In this document: piece by piece, positions 32,854 through 41,600 of the stretch
Numbering within the stretch: the first letter of the stretch is position 1
How the letters are laid out: each line of letters begins with the position of its first letter
Source of the DNA: DSFO01 sp041640715
GTDB taxonomy: Archaea > Thermoproteota > Thermoprotei > Gearchaeales > Gearchaeaceae
Assembly: GCA_041640715.1 (NCBI GenBank)
Contig: JBEPZU010000009.1
Coordinates: 1 to 57,192 of the forward strand
Length of the DNA stretch: 57,192 nucleotides
Direction: 5' to 3'
Made by a program: the position numbers and the translations under genes
The notes under the pieces: generated by a model
What the model was told of the DNA's origin: nothing
What the model saw: only the letters and a program-made list of their open reading frames with translations
Databases searched by the model: none

Positions 32854-34421
32854 GTCTCCTTAACTACAGTTTGAGCTTGTTCTCTAATGTACGAAAGTAA
32901 GTAATAAGGACCTCCTACACCTTTGCCCGTAGCTCCTGAAGCCTTCCATCCAACAAAGGTTTGGGCACCAGGCCAAGCACCAGTAGTAGCTCCTCCTCTT
33001 CTATTAGCATAGACAACGCCGAATTGGATGTTATCGAAGAAGTATTTGATCTCTTCCTCCTTCTCACTGAAGATCCCTGCGGTTAATCCATACTCAGTAT
33101 CATTAGCTTTATTCAAAGCTTCTTCTAAACTCTCAAAAGTATCTATGAGCAAGATGGGCATGAAGAGTTCTTGTTTAAACAAATAGTGATCGCTGGGGAG
33201 ATCGATTATTACCGTTGGCTCCACATAATAACCATATTTGTAATCTCCTTCTTCCAAGACCCTTCCTCCATATAGTATCTTGCCTCCTGCAGAAGTAGCA
33301 TCGTTTATGTATCTCACGAAATTTTCTACAGCTCTCTTGTTTATTAGCGGGCCCATGAAAGTTTCCCTTTTTCTAGGATCCCCGACTACTATTTTACTAA
33401 CCCTTTCAATAAACTTCCTCAAGAATTCATCTTTGATTTCTTTTTGAACGTATACTCTAGAAGCAGCGCTGCATTTTTGATTCGATAATCCAAAGGCTGA
33501 TCTTAGGGTACCTTCAACGGCTTTTTCCAAATCGGCATGTTTTGTTATGATCACAGGGTTTTTGCTTCCTGTCTCAAGAACTATCGGTCTAGGATAAGGA
33601 GAATTCAACAAAAACTTCCTATAAAGTCTATGACCAACATCTTTCGAACCAGTAAAAGCTATTCCAGCTATATCTGGGTTTTTGGTAACCTCTTCTTCAA
33701 ACACATCACCTGGACCAGTTAATAGATTTATTGCACCTGCTGGAACTCCTCCTTCTCTTAACATCCTATATAGCAATAGACCTCCAAAAGGTGCTTCTGA
33801 GGTAGGTTTAAGGACTACTGTATTTCCTGTTAATAAAGCACCTAAGCACATACCATTGGCTAACATGAAAGAAAAGTTAAAAGGTGAGATCACAAACCAA
33901 ACACCATAAGGCTTAGCCACGCTATAACAAATCTCTCCAGGAGCTCCTTGACCCATCTTCTTTATGTATCCTTCATTGTCTTCGTAGAGCTTACAGTAAT
34001 ATTTTATCGCATCTATAGCTTCGTAAACTTCAGCTATGGCTTCAAGCCTAGTCTTACCTACCTCATAGGTTAAGAAAGCAGCTATATAATAAAGATTATT
34101 TTCGATTGAAGAAGCTACTCTCCTGAAAATCTTAATCCTTTCAGTATAATCATAGTTGCTCCATTCTTTGAAAGCCTTCTTCGCAGTGCTTATCGCACTC
34201 CTAATTTGATCCGAATTGGCTTTCTGGAAATAACCCATCAAAATCCTAGTATCGATAGGACTTCTTTTTTCGAATTCTTCAGAAGAATATACTTCGCTAT
34301 CGCCTATATACATGGGATAATGCTTTCCGAATTCTTTCTCTACTTCTTTAAGTGCTTTCTCGAACTTTGGATGTATTCCTTCGTCTGCAAGTAACGTAGT
34401 ATAAGTAATTTTTTCGCCCAT
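32850..34421 (-). CDS. 1-Pyrroline-5-carboxylate dehydrogenase (ALDH superfamily)
   Basis: It oxidises glutamate semialdehyde to glutamate with NAD(P)+, the second step of proline degradation. Family marks are 'ISPFNFSFMLANGMCLGALLTGN', 'IAFTGSKDVG', the catalytic Glu in 'IVLETGSKNP' and Cys in 'SNQKCSAASR'. The P5CDH-specific 'NRRGGATTGAWPGAQTFVGWKASGATGKG' lies near the end. I start at the ATG 34421; a TTG at 34457 would overlap the upstream gene stop and add 12 A/T-rich codons. No proline dehydrogenase is nearby. Confidence 0.93.
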   Translation of the reverse strand: MGEKITYTTLLADEGIHPKFEKALKEVEKEFGKHYPMYIGDSEVYSSEEFEKRSPIDTRILMGYFQKANSDQIRSAISTAKKAFKEWSNYDYTERIKIFRRVASSIENNLYYIAAFLTYEVGKTRLEAIAEVYEAIDAIKYYCKLYEDNEGYIKKMGQGAPGEICYSVAKPYGVWFVISPFNFSFMLANGMCLGALLTGNTVVLKPTSEAPFGGLLLYRMLREGGVPAGAINLLTGPGDVFEEEVTKNPDIAGIAFTGSKDVGHRLYRKFLLNSPYPRPIVLETGSKNPVIITKHADLEKAVEGTLRSAFGLSNQKCSAASRVYVQKEIKDEFLRKFIERVSKIVVGDPRKRETFMGPLINKRAVENFVRYINDATSAGGKILYGGRVLEEGDYKYGYYVEPTVIIDLPSDHYLFKQELFMPILLIDTFESLEEALNKANDTEYGLTAGIFSEKEEEIKYFFDNIQFGVVYANRRGGATTGAWPGAQTFVGWKASGATGKGVGGPYYLLSYIREQAQTVVKET

Positions 34422-34453
34422 AATACTTAATTTCTTGAGCCTAAATAAATTAA

Positions 34454-34936
34454 TCAAATGTCATCGAAAATCTTTTCGTCGAATTCAATTTTAATGCCTG
34501 AATTGGCTAAGTAAAAATTGAGCGTTTTTGCCTTGTTCCTAAATTCTTTGAAATAATATCTTATTTTATCCAAAACCTCGTAATATTCGATCCAAGGGTC
34601 CAAGAAATCATTCCATGGATATGCATGATAATTCTTAGTCCTAAGCATTAAATTTAATTCCTCATAATTTTTAAATTTCTCAGGTAAAAGATCTTCTTTT
34701 GTAATATTAAAATTAGAATATATGAAATCAAATTCCTTAGAAATGAGTTTTTTATTTATTTTATCCTTGATATATTCAAGCCTCTTAATTTCATTTTTAA
34801 GTTTATCTCTTATTTTTAACATATCATGATAAGTATCATTTATTAAAGGTCTTAATATTTTAATAGATTTGAGTTTTTGTTCGTTATCCTTTAATATTCT
34901 TTCTACTTCTGAATAAGCTTTTTCTATCGATACCAT
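34454..34936 (-). CDS. Coiled-coil protein of unknown function (160 aa)
   Basis: The first ~70 residues are strongly heptad-like and charged ('RDKLKNEIKRLEYIKDKINKKLISKEF'), predicting a helical hairpin or coiled coil. The rest contains 'NYHAYPWNDFLDPWIEYYEVLDKIRYYFKEF', an aromatic segment. No motif identifies a family. It sits between the peroxiredoxin (10 bases upstream) and P5C dehydrogenase on the same strand, so it is likely part of one operon. Codon usage is more A/T-rich than its neighbours by eye. Confidence 0.68.
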   Translation of the reverse strand: MVSIEKAYSEVERILKDNEQKLKSIKILRPLINDTYHDMLKIRDKLKNEIKRLEYIKDKINKKLISKEFDFIYSNFNITKEDLLPEKFKNYEELNLMLRTKNYHAYPWNDFLDPWIEYYEVLDKIRYYFKEFRNKAKTLNFYLANSGIKIEFDEKIFDDI

Positions 34937-34945
34937 CGTTTAAGT

Positions 34946-35410
34946 TTATTTTATACTTTGAAGAAATTCGAGAATTTCTTTACCATGTTCTGATGCGTTT
35001 ACTTTTCTGAATACTTTTACGATCTTACCCTCATTGTTGATAATAAAAGTTACTCTAGAAGCAAACTTTTTACCGAACATACTTCTCAATACACCGTAAT
35101 TAGATGCTATCTTACCTCCCTCGTCATAAATTAAATCGAAATTCAAGTTATGTTTCGAAGCAAATGCCTTATGGGTTTCGATATCATCTAAACTAACCCC
35201 TATTACTTCTCCTCCCAATTCCTTGATACTTTTATAATAGTCTCTAAAGCTGCATGCCTCTTTAGTACAACCCATCGTGAAATCCTTCGGATAAAAATAC
35301 AGAATCGTGTATTTGTTCTCTTTTATTACATCGTAAAACTTGAACTTACCTCTAAGAATCGATGTCGCCTCAAAGTCTGGTGCGAGGTCTCCTTCTTTTA
35401 GACTTATCAT
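34946..35410 (-). CDS. bcp: Peroxiredoxin of the BCP/PrxQ type
   Basis: Thiol peroxidase that reduces hydrogen peroxide and organic peroxides. The active site is 'FYPKDFTMGCTKEACSFRDYY': the first Cys is peroxidatic and the second, five residues later, is the PrxQ resolving Cys. A Met replaces the usual Pro of T-x-G-C. 'VIGVSLDDIETHKAFASKHNLNFDLIYDEGG' and 'ASRVTFIINNEGKIV' follow in family order. Length 154 is normal. First gene of the minus-strand group running to 32632 and divergent from sufS. Confidence 0.96.
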   Translation of the reverse strand: MISLKEGDLAPDFEATSILRGKFKFYDVIKENKYTILYFYPKDFTMGCTKEACSFRDYYKSIKELGGEVIGVSLDDIETHKAFASKHNLNFDLIYDEGGKIASNYGVLRSMFGKKFASRVTFIINNEGKIVKVFRKVNASEHGKEILEFLQSIK

Positions 35411-35456
35411 AACATATTATAGTTTGCTCAGTTTAAAAAAAGCTTATTTTAGAACG

Positions 35457-35464
35457 TTTATATA
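35457..35464 (+). promoter_or_regulatory. TATA box of sufS
   Basis: TTTATATA is centred 28 bases upstream of the sufS ATG at 35489, consistent with a near-leaderless message. Confidence 0.55.
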
Positions 35465-35488
35465 GACTAAAATGGAGAATTAAAATGA

Positions 35489-36727
35489 ATGCTTAAAGAA
35501 AAATATTTCCTAAATACTGATAAAATAAAGGAAGACTTTCCAATTCTGAAAAAGAAGATCAACGATAAAGACATCGTTTACTTAGATAACGCAGCTACAA
35601 CACAGAAGCCTATACAAGTAATAGAGGCAATTAATGATTATTACAAAAATTACAACGCTAATGTTCATAGAGGAGTCTATACTTTAGCTGAAGAAGCTAC
35701 AATTGCTTATGAGGAAAGTAGAAAGGAGGTTATGAATTTCATAAACGCCCGTGATTACCAAGAAATAATATTCGTAAGAAACGCTACGGAAGCTATAAAT
35801 CTAGTAGCTTACGCTTGGGGTAGAAAGAATGTGAAAGAAGGGGACGAGATCTTGGTATCCCAAATGGAACATCACAGCAACCTAGTTCCTTGGCAAATAT
35901 TAGCTAAAGAGAAGAAGGCTAAGTTAGAGTTCATAGGCATAACAGATGAAGGATTCCTAGAAAACTATCAAGAAAAAATAAATAAGAAGACTAAAATCGT
36001 AGCTATAACCCATGCTTCAAATACATTGGGAACTATAAACCCTGTAGAAGAAATAACTAAAATAGCCCATGAGGTAGGCGCTCTTGTGTTGATAGATGGT
36101 GCTCAATCAGTACCGCACATGCCGGTGAATGTTAGAAATATAGGATGTGATTTCTTAGCATTCTCAGGCCATAAAATGCTAGGACCCATGGGAATTGGAG
36201 TCTTATACGCTAAGAAAGAGGTCTTAGAAGAAATGGATCCCTTCTTAACTGGAGGCGAGATGATCAAAAACGTAGATTTTTATGAAAGCACATGGAATGA
36301 TCTGCCTTGGAAATATGAAGCAGGAACACCTAATGTAGAAGGAGCTATAGGTTTGGCCGCTGCGATAAGATATCTAAAAAACATAGGAATGGAGAACATA
36401 AGAAAACATGAAGAACATTTAGTAGAATACGCTTTATCTAAACTTTCAGAGATAAAAGAACTCACGATATATGGTCCTAAAGATCCCAGCAAAAGAGGAG
36501 GGGTCATTTCCTTTAATTTAGCAGATATACATGCCCATGACATAGCATCGATACTAGATCATGAAGGAATCCAAATAAGAGCTGGACATCATTGCGCTAA
36601 ATTGGTGATGAAAAAATATGGAGTGGCTGCGATGGCTAGGGCTAGCTTTTATATTTATAACGATATAAATGATATAAAAAAACTTTATAATGCTTTATTA
36701 TTAGCTAAAAAAATTTTTAAAATATAA
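35489..36727 (+). CDS. sufS: Cysteine desulfurase SufS type
   Basis: This PLP enzyme releases sulfur from cysteine for Fe-S cluster assembly. The 412-residue protein has 'VYLDNAATTQKP', 'QMEHHSNLVPW', the PLP lysine in 'FSGHKMLGPMGIGVLY' and the catalytic cysteine in 'RAGHHCAK' (near residue 368), which is the group II (SufS/CsdA) form. An ATG four bases upstream (35485) would terminate at once, so 35489 is the start. No sufBCD or sufU gene is adjacent. Confidence 0.97.
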   Translation: MLKEKYFLNTDKIKEDFPILKKKINDKDIVYLDNAATTQKPIQVIEAINDYYKNYNANVHRGVYTLAEEATIAYEESRKEVMNFINARDYQEIIFVRNATEAINLVAYAWGRKNVKEGDEILVSQMEHHSNLVPWQILAKEKKAKLEFIGITDEGFLENYQEKINKKTKIVAITHASNTLGTINPVEEITKIAHEVGALVLIDGAQSVPHMPVNVRNIGCDFLAFSGHKMLGPMGIGVLYAKKEVLEEMDPFLTGGEMIKNVDFYESTWNDLPWKYEAGTPNVEGAIGLAAAIRYLKNIGMENIRKHEEHLVEYALSKLSEIKELTIYGPKDPSKRGGVISFNLADIHAHDIASILDHEGIQIRAGHHCAKLVMKKYGVAAMARASFYIYNDINDIKKLYNALLLAKKIFKI

Positions 36728-37705
36728 TTAAACTGAAAGAGAATCTAATATCTTTTTGATATTTGTAATAGGACGACCATTGTTATCAGCTATTGCTTGT
36801 TTGGCTGGAGGATATACTTTATAGTTAGGTATTCTTTTTTCAATCCTATCTTCATAAGTTTCATATCTTAAATCCCTATAGAACACGCCTATAGGTATTC
36901 TATCACCCCATTCATGAGCTTTGATTATCATCTCAGAGACTTTTTTAGCAACTTCTTCTTCGCTCATATCAGGAGTTATCACGCAATTATACCCAGTATC
37001 TTCTAATCTGTATATTCTAGGTACTTCCTTACCGGTTTTAGGATCTATGTTACCTTTGCCTGCAAACCAATCTTTCGTGTGGATATCATTGTAGGTAGGA
37101 CAAGGTTGAATCACGTCTACTACAGCACTTCCTTTATGCAATATTGCTTGTTTTATTATCTCCTTTAAATGCTTAGTATCATAAGCATAGCTTCTAGCTA
37201 CGAAAGTATACCCTGAAGCAAATGCTAGTAAAATTGGATTAACTGCTTGATTTATGTTTGGTTTAGCTAAGGATTTGGTTTTGACCCCCAATTTAAGCGT
37301 TGGAGCTGCTTGACCTTTTGTCAAACCATATACTTCATTATCATAAATTATCACCGTGAAATCTACGTTCCTTCTTCCTGCATTGACGAAATGACCCGCT
37401 CCTATCCCTAATCCATCCCCATCCCCTACAACAGCTATAACTTCTAAGTTTGGATTTGCTAACTTTGCTCCTATTGCATAAGGCAAAGCTCTACCATGTA
37501 AGGTATGGATACCATAGGCATTAACATAATGAGGTGTCTTAGCTGAGCAACCTATACCAGAGAATATCGCTACATTGCTAGGGTCTAACTGAAGTTCGAA
37601 TAGAGCTTGTTGAATGGAGCTCAATATTCCGAAATCGCCACAGCCCGGACACCAATTATTATGTACGTTAGTTCTGTAATCGGTAAGTTTGAATTTAAGC
37701 TCCAC
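36728..37705 (-). CDS. 2-Oxoacid:ferredoxin oxidoreductase, beta subunit
   Basis: TPP- and 4Fe-4S-containing subunit that decarboxylates 2-oxoacids to acyl-CoA and passes electrons to ferredoxin. Cluster cysteines are in 'NNWCPGCGDFG' (C19, C22), 'GIGCSAK' and 'VIQPCPTYN'. The TPP motif is 'GDGDGLGIGAGHFVNAGRRN'. 'LTKGQAAPTLKLGVKTKS' contains the Lys reported to interact with substrate in Sulfolobus OFOR. Its start overlaps the alpha gene by 11 bases. It converges on sufS with no gap. Confidence 0.97.
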   Translation of the reverse strand: MELKFKLTDYRTNVHNNWCPGCGDFGILSSIQQALFELQLDPSNVAIFSGIGCSAKTPHYVNAYGIHTLHGRALPYAIGAKLANPNLEVIAVVGDGDGLGIGAGHFVNAGRRNVDFTVIIYDNEVYGLTKGQAAPTLKLGVKTKSLAKPNINQAVNPILLAFASGYTFVARSYAYDTKHLKEIIKQAILHKGSAVVDVIQPCPTYNDIHTKDWFAGKGNIDPKTGKEVPRIYRLEDTGYNCVITPDMSEEEVAKKVSEMIIKAHEWGDRIPIGVFYRDLRYETYEDRIEKRIPNYKVYPPAKQAIADNNGRPITNIKKILDSLSV

Positions 37706-39677
37706 TTTCCAACACCTGCCTTTCAGGAGCTTTTCCTTCTAATATTCTTTTAACTGAAATATAAAGTTCATCTAGAGCAATAGGTCTGCCTGTATATTTA
37801 ACTATCTTGAAATCGGGCAAGAGACCTGTCTTCTCCCGTATTAAACCAGCAAGCTGCGAAGAATAGTTATTCTCGATAGAAACCCATTTCTTACCTTCAA
37901 GCGTTCGCCTAACATATTCAGAAGGCAATGGATGGACCATTCTTATCTGCAAGAATTCTATAGCATGACCTTCATTCCTCAAAATTTCCATTAAATCTAA
38001 TATAGCTCCTTTGGTTGATCCCCAACTAACGATCACGAGCTCAGGATCATCGACCTTGAAATGATTTAGTTTTTCTTCCAGAGGTATTTCCTTCTCTATT
38101 AAAGAAAGCTTACCCATCCTCTTTTCCATCATCTTCTTTCTTATCACCGGATCTTCTGTTATATGACCAAACTCATCATGCTCATCACCAGTAGCCCAGT
38201 ATACAATGTGCCTAGTTCCTATAGGAGCATGCGGAGAAACACCGCTCTCAGTGAAATCAAATCTCTTGTATTGCTTCCCCTCGAGTTTAATTCTTAAGGC
38301 TTCTTCTTCACTTAATATACTCTTTCTCTCTATTCTTATTCTGTCCACATCAAATTTTTTCAAACTCGTTATGCAGTTAGCTAAGAATTTATCCAACAAA
38401 TGTATTACTGGAACTTGATAGGCCTCAGCATAATTAAACGCTCTACCAATATCATAGAAAGCTTCTTCAACGTCTCCTGAAGCTAACACGATTCTGGGGA
38501 ATTCTCCATGACTTGCGTGAATTACGAACCTTAAATCTCCTTGTTCAGTCCTAGTTGGCATTCCTGTAGAAGGCGATCCTCTTTGATAATGAACCACTAC
38601 GAGTGGAACTTCGTTAAGCCCTGCCCATCCTAAACCTTCTACCATCAAAGAAAAACCTGGACCTGAAGTGGAAGTTGAAGCTCTAACACCTGTTAAAGCA
38701 GCTCCTGTAGCCATGGTTATCGCTGCTATCTCATCCTCTGTTTGTACTACTACGATTGAACCTGTATTATCTAGGATTCTTTTCTCCTGAAGCAAAGGAT
38801 AATCTTGAAGAGTAGGTTCAAGATCTAATATCTCATTTTCTTCCAAGAAATAGCTTTCATCCGTAGCAGGAGTTATAGGATAATAGGTTTGAAATCTGCA
38901 ACCATAAGCAAGCTTACCTAAAGCTACTGCTTGATTTCCGTTTATTAAAATATATTTATCTTCTTTATTCAAAGGTCTCAGCTTTAGATCGGAATACTTC
39001 TTATAACCACGAGATTCTACTTGCTCATAGGTATATTCAGCCGCTAAAGCGTTCATTTCAACAACTTTTCTCCTTCCTCCAAAGACTTTTGATATCGCTT
39101 CTATTAAGTGACTTAGACTATAATCCATAATAGCTAACGAAGCTGAGACTGCTATGACATTATACATTCTAGATAATTCAGCAAGACTTTCACCTGTCTT
39201 AGCTGAGACCTTTGAGAGAATCTCAGAATAGTTGATTGGTAAACTCTTTATACCTTCGATTTCCGCTTCTTTTAAAACATCAGCAAGAGTAACACCCAAG
39301 CCTTTAGAGGTTAGTCTTGTTACTAAATCATTTTTCAATCTTTCTTCGATCGTAGGTATAGCTGTTAGCTTGATACCTTTGTGAGCTTCATTATAAATTA
39401 TTACAGAGCCTTTAATTCCTTCAAGACTATGACGAAATACAGTTTCAGCATCGTATGCTGCTAATATATGATATCTCCATACATGAGAACGCACAGGTTT
39501 CTCATCAAAACGAACATAATAATAGCTATGCTCCCCCATTATATTTGAATAATATTCCCTATTACCAAAAACATAATAGCCCCATAAAGCTAGAGCAGTG
39601 ACGAAAATGCTAGCTCCTCTTTCTATTCCTGTTCCCTGTGCTCCACCTATCAACCATGAATATCCCCTTATCTCCAT
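37695..39677 (-). CDS. 2-Oxoacid:ferredoxin oxidoreductase, fused gamma-alpha subunit
   Basis: The 660-residue subunit joins the gamma domain (residues ~1-200, starting 'SWLIGGAQGTGIERGASIF') to the alpha domain. The alpha part has 'RFQTYYPITPATDES' near residue 265; the YPITP motif binds TPP and is diagnostic for this type. 'STSTSGPGFSLMVEGLGWAGLNEVPLVV' follows. This two-subunit, fused architecture is the Sulfolobus-type OFOR used by aerobic archaea in place of pyruvate/2-oxoglutarate dehydrogenase complexes. Substrate range is not evident from sequence. Confidence 0.97.
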   Translation of the reverse strand: MEIRGYSWLIGGAQGTGIERGASIFVTALALWGYYVFGNREYYSNIMGEHSYYYVRFDEKPVRSHVWRYHILAAYDAETVFRHSLEGIKGSVIIYNEAHKGIKLTAIPTIEERLKNDLVTRLTSKGLGVTLADVLKEAEIEGIKSLPINYSEILSKVSAKTGESLAELSRMYNVIAVSASLAIMDYSLSHLIEAISKVFGGRRKVVEMNALAAEYTYEQVESRGYKKYSDLKLRPLNKEDKYILINGNQAVALGKLAYGCRFQTYYPITPATDESYFLEENEILDLEPTLQDYPLLQEKRILDNTGSIVVVQTEDEIAAITMATGAALTGVRASTSTSGPGFSLMVEGLGWAGLNEVPLVVVHYQRGSPSTGMPTRTEQGDLRFVIHASHGEFPRIVLASGDVEEAFYDIGRAFNYAEAYQVPVIHLLDKFLANCITSLKKFDVDRIRIERKSILSEEEALRIKLEGKQYKRFDFTESGVSPHAPIGTRHIVYWATGDEHDEFGHITEDPVIRKKMMEKRMGKLSLIEKEIPLEEKLNHFKVDDPELVIVSWGSTKGAILDLMEILRNEGHAIEFLQIRMVHPLPSEYVRRTLEGKKWVSIENNYSSQLAGLIREKTGLLPDFKIVKYTGRPIALDELYISVKRILEGKAPERQVLESGA

Positions 39678-39710
39678 CTTATTATAGATGAAAAGCGCTA
39701 TAGATAAAGA

Positions 39711-40211
39711 TTATTTTTGATCAAGTCCTTCGAATTGATATTTTCCTGAATATAATTTCTCTGGTGTTTTTTCAGTCCTTAGAAATATTATTTGGGCTAT
39801 CCTCGAACCCCTCTCTAACATTATCGAATTATATACAATGAGCAAAGCTCTAGATTTACCTTTATAACCGCTATCCCAAAGAGCAGTCCTTAGATCACAA
39901 CCCACTCTTAATAAAGAAGATCTAGGAAAACAAATCCCTACAGCATCTTTAGGAATTTCTATAGTCTCAAAGAATTCTATTAGATAAGCACCCTTCTCTA
40001 AAGCATAAACTTCTCTACCCTCAATGAAAGTAGATTTTACTTCTTCTATGCTAGCTAATTTAACTTCGTCTATGAAAAAAGTAGAAAAACTGACAAATTT
40101 ATAGACCTTGTTCAATCTTAGATCTATTCCGTTTACTTGATACTGTTTTTCATCCATTCCTAGCTCGCAAGTTATGTATTTCTTTATTTCTTCAACTGGT
40201 AAAACTGCCAT
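39711..40211 (-). CDS. dUTPase-like protein of the dCTP deaminase/dUTPase family
   Basis: The 166-residue protein has 'NGIDLRL', 'ICFPRSSLLRVGCDLRTALWDSGYKG' and 'GSRIAQIIFLR', the conserved series of the trimeric dUTPase/dCTP deaminase fold. The catalytic Glu of dCTP deaminases, in the strand after G-Y-K-G, is not present ('ALLIVYNS'), so a dUTPase that removes dUTP is more likely than a deaminase. It would protect DNA from uracil. It follows the small winged-helix gene by two bases. Confidence 0.88.
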   Translation of the reverse strand: MAVLPVEEIKKYITCELGMDEKQYQVNGIDLRLNKVYKFVSFSTFFIDEVKLASIEEVKSTFIEGREVYALEKGAYLIEFFETIEIPKDAVGICFPRSSLLRVGCDLRTALWDSGYKGKSRALLIVYNSIMLERGSRIAQIIFLRTEKTPEKLYSGKYQFEGLDQK

Positions 40212-40213
40212 GC

Positions 40214-40450
40214 CTAGCTAAATGAACGCATTACTTTTATTATTCCTTTCTCAGTTAGGTAAAAATTCTCTCGTTCTTTTTTCAAATATCCGTCCTCTAC
40301 TAAGGCTGTCAATACAGGATTTATCTCATCCAAACTCGCATTGATCATTAAAGCTATTTCTTGCGCAGACCTAGCTTTACTTTCCTCGTGAGCACCTAAG
40401 GAATTTAGAAACACCAATATTTTCTCTTCTAAGGACAATTCTTTGAACAT
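40214..40450 (-). CDS. Small winged-helix DNA-binding protein (78 aa)
   Basis: A single winged helix: 'LSLEEKILVFLNSLG', 'SAQEIALMINASLDEINPVLTALVEDGYLKKERENFYLTEKG'. The order helix, helix, recognition helix, then a short hairpin wing fits MarR/ArsR-type DNA-binding folds. It has no sensing domain or membrane helix. It sits one base after the glycosyltransferase and two bases before the dUTPase gene, so it is inside an operon. Its targets are unknown. Confidence 0.85.
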   Translation of the reverse strand: MFKELSLEEKILVFLNSLGAHEESKARSAQEIALMINASLDEINPVLTALVEDGYLKKERENFYLTEKGIIKVMRSFS

Positions 40451-40451
40451 A

Positions 40452-41600
40452 TTACAATAGTTTGTAAACTTCCAGCGTTTTTAATGCTATCTCTCTCCAG
40501 CTATATTTCTTGACTTTTTCTTTTGCGTTGGTGGAAAGAAACTCCATAAAATCTCTATCATTAAGTAACCTAATCACAGAATCGGCTATTGCATCTGGAT
40601 TCCTAGGAGGAATTTTTATTCCATTCTTTTCATTATCTATGATCTCACTAAGCCCTCCTACGTCTGAAGCTATCACTACCGTTCCCAATGCCATAGCTTC
40701 TAAGGCAACTATTCCAAAAGGCTCGTATACAGAAGGAATTACTAGTATATCGCAAGCCTTCAATATTTTCTTAAGCGTTTCATCGGATACGAAACCAACA
40801 ACCCTGACGAATTGATCCAAACCATAGCTAGATACTAAATTCTTAACCTCATTCAATTGCCAACAATCGCCTACCAAAACGAATCTAGCTGAGCTATACC
40901 TTTTCAATATCTTGGGCATAGCTTCAACAAAATATCTCGGTCCTTTTTGTTCCGTCATCCTACCAACGAAACCTATCAGCTTCTCATCCTCAGAAAAACC
41001 AAGCATCGCTTTAACTTCTTTCTCGTCCACTTCGATGTTGAAATCATCTATATTAATACCGTTATTGATCACAAAGATCTTTGACTCAGGTAATTTGAAA
41101 TGCTCGATTAGTTGGTTTTTCATCGAATAAGACGTGGTTATCACAAATCTAGCTTCATAGGATAACCACCATTCTAAGTTATTAATGACTATAGACAAAG
41201 GATTAGATAAAGAACCTACTCTGCCTATTTCTAAGCTATGAAAGGTGGCTATTAGAGGTTTTTTAAGCATGTGTTTTGTTGCTATAGCAGAAGGAGAAAC
41301 TAACCAATCATGTGCATGAATTATGTCTATATCACTTGCGATAGCTGAAATTTTCTTTTCAAAAAAATGATTAAAAGCATAACACCACGTCAAAAAATCA
41401 TAGGATGCTAACTCTACCTTAACTCTATAAATATGCAAATTTTTTGTATGCTCCTCAGGAGCAGCGTTTGGAAACTCTAAGGTTACTATGTAAACTTCAT
41501 TACCTAAATTAGCTAACTCCCTGGAAAGATAATAAACATGCCTTGAAAGCCCACCGACTATTCGAGGAGGATATTCCCAGCTTATATGCAAAATCCTCAT
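40452..41600 (-). CDS. Family GT4 glycosyltransferase
   Basis: GT-B fold retaining glycosyltransferase of 382 residues. The N-terminal domain has 'ISWEYPPRIVGGLSRHVYYLSRELANLG' and 'IIHAHDWLVSPSA'. The C-terminal domain has 'FVGRMTEQKGPRYFVEAMPKI' and the E-x7-E motif in 'YEPFGIVALEAMALGTVVIASDVGG'. The start motif resembles glycogen/starch synthases, so an ADP- or UDP-glucose donor is possible, but it is shorter than typical archaeal glycogen synthase. It overlaps purA by 4 bases. Confidence 0.93.
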   Translation of the reverse strand: MRILHISWEYPPRIVGGLSRHVYYLSRELANLGNEVYIVTLEFPNAAPEEHTKNLHIYRVKVELASYDFLTWCYAFNHFFEKKISAIASDIDIIHAHDWLVSPSAIATKHMLKKPLIATFHSLEIGRVGSLSNPLSIVINNLEWWLSYEARFVITTSYSMKNQLIEHFKLPESKIFVINNGINIDDFNIEVDEKEVKAMLGFSEDEKLIGFVGRMTEQKGPRYFVEAMPKILKRYSSARFVLVGDCWQLNEVKNLVSSYGLDQFVRVVGFVSDETLKKILKACDILVIPSVYEPFGIVALEAMALGTVVIASDVGGLSEIIDNEKNGIKIPPRNPDAIADSVIRLLNDRDFMEFLSTNAKEKVKKYSWREIALKTLEVYKLL

